Source: Acytostelium subglobosum LB1 (taxonomy: Eukaryota; Evosea; Eumycetozoa; Acytosteliales; Acytosteliaceae). Taken from it: a stretch of DNA of 64,000 nt. Positions within the stretch are counted from its first letter, which is position 1; each line of letters begins with the position of its first letter. The notes below the pieces were generated by a model that did no database searches, was not told the DNA's origin, and saw nothing but the letters and a program-made list of their open reading frames with translations. Positions 47,090-57,335 of this stretch are shown here, piece after piece. The DNA lies in the NCBI RefSeq assembly GCF_000787575.1, contig NW_012236504.1, forward strand, positions 62,001-126,000, given 5' to 3'. A program made the translations under genes and the position numbers.

Positions 47090-48456
47090 ATGAGGATAAC
47101 AGACTTATCTATATCTTCCATGGGAATTGGGAAGTTATTCAAAGAGGATAATGTAAGTACTTGAGCTCATATATCAATCCATCACCCAACAAACTATGCC
47201 TGGACGCTCAGTAGCCCTGCTCCGCCCTCCATCATCATTGATAGCTAATGCCTGAGATCTCGTACAAATGATCATTATCATCATCTTCATTGAAATAGAA
47301 TGCACCAATCAACTCAATGGACTTCTATAAAGACGGTTCACTACTGGTGACTGCATCAGACGACGAATCCATTCATTTGTATAATATAAACTCTGGAGAG
47401 TAGGTAGAAGAGCAAGCACTAATGATAGGATGGACGCACTAAGGTAGCAGTTCAATGTTAACTCACCTACTTCCTTGCTTGAATGTACATGTACAGCACC
47501 CAAAAAGTCATATATAGTAAGAAGTACGGTGTAGACCTCATAAGATTCACTCATCATAACAATGCAATACTATGTGCATCGAAGAACTCATGGGATGGTA
47601 TGGGCAAGTCAATCAATCACTCGAGCAATCAAATCATTCAATCAATCAAACAATCAATCTGACCTCTTTGTTCCTGTCTCCAACCAATATAGAATCACTC
47701 AGATACCTCTCTTTACATGATAACAAGTATCTTCGATACTTTAAAGGACATAGAAACAAGTAAGACATCTCATCCACCAAGGCCAGCCTCAGGGCTACAA
47801 GAAAAGAGTGTTGTACTAACATCAACGTCAACTAAAACAGAGTTGTATCATTGGCAATGTCACCAAAGGAAGATACATTCATATCGGGATCATTGGACGA
47901 AACTGTCCGCCTGTGGGACCTGAGGACAAGCACTTGTCAGGGCATCATGCGACGCAACGCCCGTCCAATAGTGTCGTACGACCCAGAGGGATTGATCCTC
48001 GCCACAGCCATATCTGTAAACACCATCAAGCTGTTTGACGCCCGCAACTATGATCGCGGCCCCTTTACAACATTCACAATCAAGCATACCAATCCAGTCG
48101 AGTGGACATCAATGAAGTTTAGCAACGATGGCAAATTCATACTGCTGACCACAACAGAGGCCACCATCTTCCTCATCGACGCCTTCAATGGCCAGGTCAT
48201 CCAGACATACACATCGTTTGTCAACGATGGCAACTCGGTGCTGGAGGCCTCATTCACGCCCGACACTCAGTATGTGCTAGGTGGCAGCGAAGACGGCACC
48301 GTCCACGTCTGGAGGACGCTCACAGGCGAGGAGGTGGCCGTCTGGGGTGGACACAACTCTAAAGTCGGTTGTGTCCAGTGGAATCCCAAGATGATGATGG
48401 CCGCCTCGGGCTGCTCTACGCTCTCCTTCTGGATACCTACAATTCCAGACTCTTGA
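47090..48456 (+). CDS. wdr82: WD40 protein WDR82/Swd2, five exons
   Basis: Exons 47090-47152, 47299-47399, 47497-47597, 47693-47759 and 47841-48456 encode 315 residues (human WDR82: 313). The match to WDR82 is close along its length: 'INSMDFYKDGSLLVTASDD', 'KVIYSKKYGVDLIRFTHH', 'SLRYLSLHDNKYLRYFKGH', 'EDTFISGSLDETVRLWDL', 'EASFTPDTQYVLGGSEDG'. It folds as a seven-bladed propeller. WDR82/Swd2 serves in the Set1/COMPASS histone H3K4 methyltransferase and in the PNUTS-PP1 transcription-termination complex, both nuclear. Exons 3 and 4 are tiny (101 and 67 bases) and were placed by homology and phase. An AATAAA signal lies about 35 bases past the stop. Confidence 0.93.
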
Positions 48457-48757
48457 CCGATCAAGTAGTAATAGTAGTAATCATTATCAATCAAAAAATA
48501 AAGTGCGACGTACGTAGTCTACATCATCCATCATCATCATTATGATCGTAATCCAATGAGTATGGTATGATATGTGATTTGGGAGGAGGAATGAACATCG
48601 CAGCAGTTGCAGCAGCAGCAGCTAGCCAGTGTATTTTTGTGTTCATTGGCTTGCAAGAAAGAGAGAGTAGCTCCAGATCGGTCCACCCTTAAGGGTGGAT
48701 AGGTAAGTTTGCAATCACTGCAAACTGCTTGCGTTTGAAATGTGCAGTACTAGACGC
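48457..48757. other. Convergent 3' region with two inverted repeats
   Basis: Between the stops of WDR82 and the DUF4282-like gene. It holds the WDR82 poly(A) signal, a CAG/CAGCAG run near 48602-48620, a perfect 18-base palindrome at 48680-48697 and a nearby GTTTGCA/TGCAAAC inverted repeat at about 48705-48725. No gene was seen. Confidence 0.5.
48680..48725. terminator. Palindrome plus hairpin between convergent genes
   Basis: An 18-base perfect palindrome (tccacccttaagggtgga) is followed after a few bases by a 7-bp stem (gtttgca/tgcaaac) with a short loop. Its place between two converging genes suggests a transcription end or 3'-processing role, but a small structured RNA is equally possible. 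Confidence 0.3.
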
Positions 48758-49359
48758 CTAGAGATTGCCGTTGTACGGTTGGCCAAAGTCAGCGTTATTG
48801 TTGTTGCTGCTGGAGGCTGACTGGCTTGGGTATTGGGCTGGTTGGTGGTGGGCAATTGGGGCTGAAGCATTGACTGTCTGCTTGTAGATGTTGTCTCTAA
48901 TGTCGAAAATGGACAAGAAGATCTCAGATGTGACTCTAGCGAACAATGCAACGAATAACAATCCTAAAGAATAGTTAGTTATTATAAGAGGAGGATGATG
49001 AGACGATGAGTAAACACAACATACTCAATGTTCCGAAGAGAAGTCCAAGGAAGAAACCGCCAGCGCCAAGTGCAATAGTCTCAATAATGATCACATAGAG
49101 GAAGTAGAAGAGTGCAAGTACCAACATAAAGTAGTAGTAGAATGGGATGATTCCTGATGCTTGCCATGATCTAGAATCATTGTTATATGAATATGTAAGT
49201 TAGTCTTGTTACTCAATCAAACTCCTCTCTCTCTCTATCATTCACATAACTAGCAACATACCTGAAGTAGATCAACTCGCGCAAGTTGAGGTAAGTATCT
49301 GGGAATGGTGATTCAGTGGTGTCTCTTGGACCCAATCCAACGTATTTGCCTGAGCTCAT
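48758..49359 (-). CDS. Small DUF4282-like membrane protein, three exons
   Basis: Exons 49359-49262, 49170-49025 and 48963-48758 encode 149 residues and were assembled by splice sites and phase. Residues ~35-82 hold two hydrophobic helices ('GIIPFYYYYFMLVLALFYFL', 'IIETIALGAGGFFLGLLFG'). Then comes 'LLFVALFARVTSEIFLSIFD', which resembles DUF4282 of bacterial and amoebal membrane proteins. The N terminus ('MSSGKYVGLGPRDTTESPFP') and the Ser/Asn/Gln-rich tail ('NNNNADFGQPYNGNL') are soluble. The function is unknown. Confidence in the gene model is good; the family assignment is tentative. Confidence 0.7.
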
Positions 49360-50018
49360 TCTATTCTATATTTGTTCTTTATATATTCTTTATATTTATA
49401 TATATATTATGTATATGTTTGTTATGTAATCTAGTAGGATTGTGAATGACGCAAAAACAACTTGAATCTTGAAGGTTCTGTCAACAAGTTGTTTTTCCAA
49501 CCCACCACCAACTCAAAATCTAATGGAAGTGTGGTGGAACTTCATTAACTAGGACTCGACCTTGGTCGTTTGAGAATGCCTAGCTGGTGGGCAATCATGA
49601 TCTTAACATGAATCCCTGATATTACTTGATCATTATCATAGGAGAGATAACTTTTAACAAGGCCAAAATTATCAAACATGTTCTTATTGACTAACTATCA
49701 TTATTTGTTTGTATTTTATTTGTTGAGAAAGTAATAATAATAATAATAAGTCTAGACTAGATCATTAATTGATTGGATGTGTGACGTCACAAATATCTTT
49801 ATATCCTTGAATGATTAATTATTTGAATCGACACCCACCAAACGGACTTGGAATCTGTATCTTGTTGTAACCCACCTTTCCAAACTAATGAAGTGGTGGT
49901 ACCTACCCTTGCGATGAAGTACTTGATCAACATCAATCTAAGTCCAGTTACAACTTGATTATTAATAAGTCAAACCTATAAATAAATAAACCGATCAAAT
50001 ACACACATTATCAAACAT
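49360..50018. promoter_or_regulatory. Divergent promoter with CA-rich elements and a hairpin
   Basis: About 660 bases between divergent starts. A 12-bp inverted repeat lies at 49453-49464 / 49485-49496. Two related segments, near 49500-49555 and 49830-49915, each combine a CCCACC-type C/A-rich element with a GTGGTGG-type G-rich element. CACCCACCAAAC at about 49832 resembles the C/A-rich (CAE/G-box) elements bound by GBF in Dictyostelium developmental promoters. This suggests developmental control of the ZZ-finger gene; it is an inference from motif likeness only. Confidence 0.3.
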
Positions 50019-50969
50019 ATGTATCCATCACAACCTCCACCTCCACGTCAGCCTACAAAGGCCTTCATACAACCTCCACCTCCAATGTCCAAACCACAAC
50101 CAACTAGTACCTTCACTCCATCTCTAGCACCTAGAGTATGTCCTCCAACTCAAACAACAGTCCCTCCCGCCAGACCTACTCCACCTCCCGCTCAAATGCA
50201 ACCACCAGTTCAAGCCACAGCACCTCCTGCTCCAGTCGCCTCGACAATCCCAACCCAAAAGGCCCGACCTGCGTCCAGCGCATCTATACATCCTCACCAG
50301 ATAAGAATTGTACAACCAGACTATGGCATGTCTGGAGGCAACAAATGGAAGTGTAGACTGTGCAAACGAGTGGGATACGGAGTCAGTGAGAGATACCATT
50401 GCGTGGAATGTCCCGAGTTTGACATCTGTAGATTCTGCTCAACTGGCTTTGAGCTGGAGGGCGGTGAGCTGCTCAAGATCGCCGAGCAGACACAAAGACT
50501 GACGGTGCCCGAGAGCCAGCATCGCCATCCACTCATCCAGTTCAACATCACCTTCCTCTACGGCGCCAAGACCAGAGTGTTGTGCAGCATCTGTGGAGTG
50601 GACATTCGCGGCATGACCAATCACTGCTCCGAATGCACCAACTTTGATGTCTGTGTAAAGTGCTTCCAGACCAAGCGTGCCGCACCCGCCCCGGCACCTG
50701 CACAAGCTATGGTCCAACAAAACTATGCACCTGTCAATCAGATTGATTATGCCTCGCTTCCTGCACTGGTCTACATTGGCGTACCCAACTACCTTCGCAA
50801 TATTATCCAAGTACCATTCAAGAAGGGTGTACCAATGAGCATGCGTAAATGCAACTGGTGTGATCAAATGATCTTCAGCTCCTACTACGAGTACGTAGGC
50901 AAGGAGAACATCTCAATGTTCCAACGAACCATCTGTTTTGACTGCTTTATCCAAGTATATTGTTATTAA
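50019..50969 (+). CDS. Triple ZZ-type zinc-finger protein
   Basis: Intronless, 316 residues. The first ~95 residues are Pro/Gln/Thr-rich. A ZZ finger follows ('KCRLCKRVGYGVSERYHCVE', 'CPEFDICRFC'), then a second ('VLCSICGVDIRGMTNHCSEC', 'FDVCVKCF') and a more divergent Cys cluster near the C terminus ('RKCNWCDQMIFSSYYEYVGK', 'TICFDCF'). ZZ domains bind two zinc ions and recognise N-degrons, histone tails or SUMO in proteins such as p62 and dystrophin. No other domain is present, so it may be an adaptor; the partner is unknown. The upstream region carries CA-rich elements that hint at developmental expression. Confidence 0.75.
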   Translation: MYPSQPPPPRQPTKAFIQPPPPMSKPQPTSTFTPSLAPRVCPPTQTTVPPARPTPPPAQMQPPVQATAPPAPVASTIPTQKARPASSASIHPHQIRIVQPDYGMSGGNKWKCRLCKRVGYGVSERYHCVECPEFDICRFCSTGFELEGGELLKIAEQTQRLTVPESQHRHPLIQFNITFLYGAKTRVLCSICGVDIRGMTNHCSECTNFDVCVKCFQTKRAAPAPAPAQAMVQQNYAPVNQIDYASLPALVYIGVPNYLRNIIQVPFKKGVPMSMRKCNWCDQMIFSSYYEYVGKENISMFQRTICFDCFIQVYCY

Positions 50970-52249
50970 TAAATGATAGATTGATCACCATCAAGAATAG
51001 TGATTGAATGAATCATTCATTAAGATTAAACCAACAATGCATATGACAACGTATCACTAAATGGAGATAGATAAATATAACAACTAATTGTTGAATCATC
51101 ATTGATGACTCATTACACCTGTGTTGTTGGGCCTGGCGGGGGTGGCCTTCTGTTGTTCAAACCCTGTCCTCTCGAATTCTTGTGACCTGACCCAGCCACC
51201 CCACACGGGAACCCTCAGCCAACCCTTCAAAACAGTTCTCTCTCTCTTAGTTTCAAAATAAATAAATAATGGAAATTTGACTCACATCAGGTGAGATACA
51301 CCTTCTCGAAATTGTGAGTAGAATAAGTAATGTCTACCAGACATGTACATTCATTCATTAATAATAATCCCCATACATATATAATATATTAACTTTATTT
51401 ACATATACATAATAATACGATATTTATTTACATTTATATATTTAATCATTTGAATTGAAGAAGAAGAAGATAGATGTAAGTATCATTAAATCTAATCTAT
51501 GTCTTTGATATTGTTCATGGTGATGATGATGATGGACCAAGTCAAGTCGACCACACGACTTACAATTATCATTGTACGAGTTACCCGCTATTACTTGTTG
51601 ATGTCAGAGTTACTCATTACTCGCGCATACACAAACACATTGACCTCTCTTCTCAACAGAACAAGAAGAAGAGATAACACACACTCTCTCCCTATCACTC
51701 ACATTCACATTCACACTCACACTCACTACTCACTTCACTCGCACTCATTCAATTCACCACGAACACACCAACACTTGAACATCCCACTATCATCTTATTA
51801 TTTCTTTCCTTCCTTCATCCATCTATCCATCCAACCTTGTGTCCCGCGCACATGTGGTCATCATCATACCATACTTACTCCAACAACAGCAACAGCAGCA
51901 ACAACAATAACAAACTTAACCTTGACCAGCAGTGCTGCTCATACATGCGACCTGGGTTCACAAGATTGTCAAGAATTGTTGTTTGTTTGTTTGTTTGTTT
52001 GTTGTGGTTATGTTCTTGTATATGCGCGCGAGAGCATTGTTATGGTTACCTTATCTTCTTGCTTCCACCTTATCCCTCAATCCATCTCTCACTCACTCAC
52101 TAACTCAATTGACAATTACCTTATGATATTAACCATTCAATTTCCTTTATAACACTTTCAAAGAGTAATTAGTAGTTACAGCAGATAGTATTTGATTTGT
52201 AGTTGACGCAGTCACAGAAAGAGTGTATCATTAAAGAACAAACCAAAAC

Positions 52250-52289
<40 letters not shown>

Positions 52290-52296
52290 ACAGGAG
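50970..52296. other. 1.3-kb intergenic stretch before the histone-doublet gene
   Basis: No supported gene. A G+C-rich patch at about 51125-51235 can pair internally (ggggtggc with gccacccc) and contains a G-tract; I could not fit it to tRNA or a known ncRNA. Long CACTCACA runs lie near 51700-51740 and a (GTTT)n run near 51980-52000. A long open frame at 51499-52152 is driven by these repeats. Confidence 0.4.
52251..52290 (+). repeat. (CAA)13 tract in the leader
   Basis: A pure CAA run of 13 units ends seven bases before the ATG of the histone-doublet gene. CAA leaders are unstructured and usually favour ribosome scanning; CAA repeats are common in dictyostelid genomes. Confidence 0.8.
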
Positions 52297-53845
52297 ATGG
52301 AATCTACATCATTCTCATCGTCCATCCAAAGGACCAGCGTGTATACCAATCCATCGTTGGAGTTCTCCCTTGGTGGCATCTCCTACTTTAATACACTCCT
52401 GGTCGACTTGATCAATAGCATTGTTATCGAAACGATCAACTATGCCAAACAACAGAACAAGCAGCAACAGAGCTATCTCTCACCAGATGCCATAACAGCG
52501 GCCATCAATGCGGTGTTCTCTTATGACTTGGCCGAGTACATCCTCGATCAGTCCCAGGGCAGGATCCAACATTCGTCGATGAAGAACTTGCCAAAGTACA
52601 ACCCCGAGACCGAGCCCAAGGACGACGTGCTCAGCGATCAGGAGGAGGACGACGATGATGTCCGCGACTTTGAGATCATTCCTCGCGAGTCCACCATGTC
52701 GACACAGCACATGTCCCTGTTCTTCCCGACCGAGCTAGTGTACTCGGTGGTCCAGGATATGATTAAGCGAAAGAAGGTCATCTACAGTGGCACAGACTTT
52801 TACGAGCGCATCGAAATGCAGAGCCGTGAGTCGTTCATCTACACCTACCTGTCGTACTGCCTGGAGGTGGTCTCCACGAGGATCTTGAAGCGTCTCGACC
52901 AGCAGGGCAGGGACCAGATCACCGAGGATCACATCAGAAAGACCATCGCCTCTGATGCCCCTCTCAAGGACATTCGTCAAAAGGCTGTGCACATCACCAA
53001 TGTCACCAACCATATGCTGCAGGGTCATTCGATCGATTCGATACCATCGTCATCATCGATGTCATCCTCATTCTCAATATCTGAGATACAGACATCAGCA
53101 GTATCATCAACTATAAAGAGTCAGAGTTCACCAGTGTTGGCACCAATGACAACAACATCAACAACAACAGACATAGCAACTGTATTGGAGAAGGAGCAGC
53201 CAACAATTGTTCCACCCCAAGTCGAGGAAGTAAAGGTACAGACTGCCGGGAGTGATGAACCACTTCTAGAGGAGTCAGCACAGGTGACCTCCTCCTCCTC
53301 CGACAACTCAAGTGATAATTATAGTAATAGTAGCAACAACAACAACAACAATGTAGATAGTGTATATACCCAACCAAATATAATCCAAGCAACAACAACA
53401 ACCACAACAACAGAGCAAACGATAACACCAATCACTCCAATACCAACACCAACCAAACAAACTAAAACAACGACTCGACCAAACAACAACAACAACAAAA
53501 GTTTATTGAAAGAAAGACTGGTACACCCCTTAAAGGACCTACCTGCAACGTCAACGCCAGCGGCTGAGGTCATAGCTCCAGAGTTCCGACTTTGCACAAA
53601 GATACCATCATTGATCTTTTTGGACAAGCCATTGGACTTGATCAAAGTTCTCCGAGAGGATAGAATATTCTTGGAGGCAAGGTATGTTTGATGCTGCAGC
53701 ACCACCAATCAATGACTAGTAACTAACATCTCTCTCTCTCTCTCTCTCTCTATCTATCAAATCCATTAGCAATGGAGCATTCCTAGTTATGTTAATTCTA
53801 CTCGGACTTGCCATTCAGTCGATAAACATGCCAGTCAAATGCTGA
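52297..53845 (+). CDS. H2B-H2A histone-fold doublet with C-terminal hydrophobic anchor, two exons
   Basis: Exons 52297-53681 and 53770-53845 encode 486 residues. Residues ~25-90 align with H2B: 'YFNTLLVDLINSIVIETINY' against H2B's MNSFVNDIFERIAGEA helix, then 'LSPDAITAAINAVFSYDLAE' against [20 protein letters not shown]. An acidic linker follows. Residues ~145-235 align with H2A: 'FFPTELVYSVVQDMI' (FPVGRVHRLLRK), 'YTYLSYCLEVVSTRIL' (AVLEYLTAEILELAG), 'GRDQITEDHIRKTIASDAPL' (IIPRHLQLAIRNDEEL). The remainder is Ser/Thr/Asn-rich, and the C terminus is 'GAFLVMLILLGLAIQSINMP' plus VKC, a likely tail anchor encoded by exon 2. The family call rests on my alignment by eye; nuclear-envelope or ER attachment is inferred. 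There are no Lys-rich histone tails. Confidence 0.6.
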
Positions 53846-54216
53846 CGACTCAGCGATGAGACCCAATTCATTCGCCTATTCATTCATTCATCCAACCATC
53901 CAACCAATTAATCAATCAATCTTGTTTATAAATATGTACAATCAGCCAATCAGTCAATCAACCAATCAATGTCCCCAACCTTATGAATATAGTACTCAAG
54001 GTGGACGAGTGCGGAGACACCAACCTCTCCACAACCTCCACATACACTACTGGCGGACCATCCTGCCAACACGCCCTCTCCTTCCTTCCCTTCCTCAATA
54101 GAATTAAATGCTTCAATTCCTCGTCCTACGTCTCTCCATCTTCCTCGCTTCATCAATGACATGAACAATGAATGAATGAATGAATGAATGAACGAATGAA
54201 TGAACGAATGAATGTA
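53846..54216. other. Convergent 3' region, repeat-rich
   Basis: Between the histone-doublet stop and the Ffh-M gene stop. It contains TCAA/CCAA runs and an ATGA/ACGA tetranucleotide run at about 54170-54215. No gene was seen. Confidence 0.4.
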
Positions 54217-55159
54217 TTACATCTTTGCTCTCTCTTTCCTGATCTTCTCCATCTCTTTCCTGACATCGTCCTTGTTGTCCTTGAAGAACTTTTGAATCTC
54301 TACGGCCTTCTTTGGGATTGGTTTACCCTGCTTCTTGAACCTGGACATGACCTCAAAGATCTGTCTGGCATTGTTGAACGTGTCGAACATGGCTGTGAAC
54401 TGCTGTGGCGTTGTTCCAGCATCTTGATTGATCCTCTGCTTGATCTTAAAGGCGTACTTTTGGAAGATCTTGGGATTGGCCCTCTCCTCATCAGTCATTG
54501 CATCAAGTATCTTGATGTATGATTGGAACTCCTTCACTTGATCTGTGATCTGTCCAGCCTTCACAGCAGGCTCCACTGACTTTGCTATGTATATTCTAAA
54601 GTCGTTCAAGTCGTATTTACCAGCCTATTAAATGATCGATTGATTGATTGATCGAATGATGTTAGATCGTGCCCTTGATCCTCGCTATCCATCCACAATG
54701 ATCGAGAGAGAACACATACATCCAACATCTTGTTGAACTCTAGATCGTCATTTGCTTGCTTCTCTTGATCGACACTGTCAGCAGCTGTTTTGGGTGCATC
54801 TTCTTGTGCTTTTGGTGCTTCCCTTGTTGTTGGCTTAACGTCTTCTTTCTTCTGCTTGGTCGCGTAGGTGTTAGTGAACTGACAATCAACCAAAGATGAT
54901 GAGATAGTGAATGAGTTGAGATAGTAGTACATACCTCTGGACCTGTGATTACGTTCTTTATCTTTGAGAACACATCAAACAGTGAGCTGGAGGGCATCGT
55001 CGATTTGAAGTAATGTCTCTTGGCATTGGCAATGCTGTTGTGATGTTGCAAAGCATCACTGCCATTGACCAACCATGAGGAGTAAGCTGGCACTGATCTT
55101 CTCGCAAGTTGATTCAACAACACAGATGAACAAGATGAACTTGCTTGATGTCTCAACAT
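54217..55159 (-). CDS. Mitochondrial protein with bacterial-type SRP54/Ffh M-domain, three exons
   Basis: Exons 55159-54935, 54878-54720 and 54624-54217 encode 263 residues. The start ('MLRHQASSSCSSVLLNQLAR') with later Arg and Ser residues reads as a mitochondrial presequence. The C-terminal ~130 residues align with the M-domain of bacterial Ffh: 'GKYDLNDF' (Ffh GFDLNDF), 'ILDAMTDEERANPKIFQK' (Ffh IINSMTMKERAKPEIIKG), 'IKQRINQDAGTTPQQFTAMF' (Ffh KRRIAAGCGMQVQDVNRLL). The M-domain normally binds signal sequences and SRP RNA. The GTPase (NG) domain is absent: only a piece, 'LFDVFSKIKNVITG', like the first Ffh helix, and a charged linker precede the M-domain. The likely site is the mitochondrial matrix; a role in membrane insertion or with the ribosome is inferred. 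Confidence 0.65.
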
Positions 55160-55408
55160 TGTATGTATCTTTGAATGAGTGAGTATTTATATGAATAAGA
55201 ATGTAAGAATATATTATATTTGATCATGAAGTGGAGACGACTAACCCAAAGTGGATGATGTAGTTGGGAAGAGTCTTCATTCCGAAAAGTGTGTCATATG
55301 ACTAGATTAATCTTGTCTGACTGATTGATCATATGTTGTTGGTATATCTTATTTGATGGATACCTTCTATCTCTATAATGACCAAACGACAACTATTGGC
55401 AAAGTCAA

Positions 55409-55537
55409 TCATTCAAATAATAACTGAACTTCATAATCATCCGTTGAACTATTTAAAATTTGGTATCTCACAATGTTGGGTGAATGGATACTATTCACAA
55501 TCAACACTAGCACTGAAATGACCACCAACTTTTTCAT
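55409..55537 (-). CDS. Possible small secreted peptide (42 aa)
   Basis: A 43-codon frame starts 'MKKLVVISVLVLIVNSIHSP', a textbook signal peptide, and ends 'STDDYEVQLLFE'. The ATG context (caaacATG) is reasonable. The mature part would be only about 25 residues. It could be a real secreted micropeptide, the first exon of a longer gene whose next exon I cannot find, or chance. It sits inside the divergent region between the Ffh-M and NudE genes. Confidence 0.3.
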   Translation of the reverse strand: MKKLVVISVLVLIVNSIHSPNIVRYQILNSSTDDYEVQLLFE

Positions 55538-55868
55538 GTTTGAGTGTGGGTGGGATTGAGCAAACGCAGCAAGTTGAATGAATGAGAGAGGGAGGGAGAA
55601 GAGAGACCTGTCCTTTGACAACATTCCCAACAACTACGAATACGACTACTACACTAACTAACTACTACAATTACGACTACTACGACTACTAAAAGGTATG
55701 TGTCGTATAGTAATCAGTAACAGCAAAAGCAACAGATATATTTAGAAACATCAACAATCATACAGTACAGCTCAGCAGCAGAAGCAAACAAACAATCAAT
55801 TCAATCAATCAATCAATAATTTAACATATAACAAGTAATATATAAAGAATAAGGAAGAAGAAGAAGAC
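55538..55868. other. NudE upstream region
   Basis: Contains TACGAC/TACTAC triplet runs near 55630-55690 and a CAATCAATCAAT run just before the NudE leader. No gene was seen on either strand. Confidence 0.4.
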
Positions 55869-57335
55869 ATGTCGACAGTGGAACTACCAAAGTTTGCCAC
55901 GCCACAGGAGGAGATAGCATATTGGCGAAAGGCTATAGAGGATAAACAACAAGAGTTGGATGATCTAGAGGTCAGCTTCACTGAGTATCAAGAGTTCTCC
56001 AAGCAGCTCGAGGAGGAAATGGAAGGTGAGCTCAAAGCCTGCGAGAAGAAATATGCCGAAGTACAATCACAACATGCGTGTGTATCATCTCATTCAATCA
56101 CCTCAATCGATCAATATGATGATGATGATGATTGTTAACATGTCCAACACAGACGACTGAAGAATGATCATGAGAATACACAGGACAAGCTGAACAAGAT
56201 GTCGAAAGAGTCTACTAGTCTGATAAACAGTCTACAGGATGAGGTGTCAAAGTTGCAACAGGATAGACAGACATTGGTATCTGATAAACGACGATTGGAA
56301 CAAGAGAATGATTCACTGGAGCGTAGGGAGCGTGTGGCCACTGCATCCGTACACGACCTAACCTACAAACTAGACAGAGTGATGGAGGAGAATGTCTGGA
56401 TGCAGATGGAGCTGGAAGAGTCAAAACAAGCAGCCGATGAAACAATACAGAGACTTAGAGAGGATATAAGAGGTATGGCATTCATTCATTCAAAGGGAAG
56501 ATCATCATCATTCGCATTCACATGCTAACTCAATCAATCAATCAATCGTGCGAATGATACACCAGACCTGAGACAAGAACTCACAGTCCGCGAGAGAAAG
56601 AATATCATTAAGCCAATGTCAACAGAGAAATCAAAGCGAGAGAATCCAATGTCGTTCCACATACCTCGGCCCAACAAGTCTCAGAGGCAAAAGGCCGAGG
56701 ATACACCTTCAACAGGCGCATCAAGTTCACTCTCTGTGGTATCAGAGCTCATCAATCTTGTCACTGTATGGTCCCTTATGATTGAATGATTGATTGACAT
56801 GAACGAATGACTGACACGACTCACTCACTTGTTGAATCTTTAGGACTTGGAGAATAGGATCATCAACTTTAGAACAAAGCCAACTACATCGGAATCAAAC
56901 TCACCGCAAGGATCACCGCAGGCATCGCCCTCGTTGCGTGCCTCCACTTCAATGCTCAATTTCAACGCTAACTATCCAATACCATTTCCCTCACTGTCCG
57001 AGCAACTGAGTCAGGGCAGAACACCAGGTACATCATCAACAGCAACTATCATTACTACATCACAATCGACACCAACATCACCACCCTTCAGCACACCATT
57101 AACAAACAACAAGATAACGAATGGACTGTCGCCCTCAACCCTTAACCTAATCAATGGTTTGGAGTCGACAAGTGTATCAGAACACAGAACAAAGACAGAC
57201 AAGGACAGCGCCGAGCATCCTGCAAACGTCAGTGTAGTAATGGAAGACAGCAACGATAACAACAGCAGTAGTAATAGCACAGGCAATGGCAATGGTAATG
57301 GTAATGGTAATGGCAGTCATCCAATCAGTAGTTGA
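55869..57335 (+). CDS. nudE: NudE (NDE1/NDEL1) dynein-Lis1 adaptor, four exons
   Basis: Exons 55869-56077, 56153-56472, 56566-56765 and 56844-57335 encode 406 residues. The N terminus ('FATPQEEIAYWRKAIEDKQQ', 'LDDLEVSFTEYQEFSKQLEE', 'EMEGELKACEKKYAEVQSQ') is the NudE coiled coil that binds dynein intermediate chain and Lis1. The coil continues to about residue 175 ('LQDEVSKLQQDRQTLVSDKR'). A C-terminal part similar to the NudE domain ('VVSELINLVT', 'DLENRIINFR') is split by the last intron, and the tail is Ser/Thr/Asn-rich with (NG)n. NudE loads Lis1 onto dynein for nuclear and vesicle movement along microtubules. Exon 1 uses a GTGTGT donor, the least standard splice site in this gene. Confidence 0.9.

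Noticed and set aside
51120-51240. G+C-rich patch with a T-loop-like 'gttcaaaccc'
   Set aside because: Could not be folded into a tRNA cloverleaf by eye: no matching acceptor stem or anticodon arm. No other tRNA was found in the window.
51499-52152. Open frame of 217 codons upstream of the histone-doublet gene
   Set aside because: Built largely from CACTCACA and GTTT microsatellites; the product is a Thr/His/Ser-rich string without family resemblance.
54170-54215. ATGA/ACGA tandem array as a possible CRISPR-like or mobile repeat
   Set aside because: Simple tetranucleotide microsatellite, without spacers or element ends; the same kind of run is everywhere in introns and gaps here.
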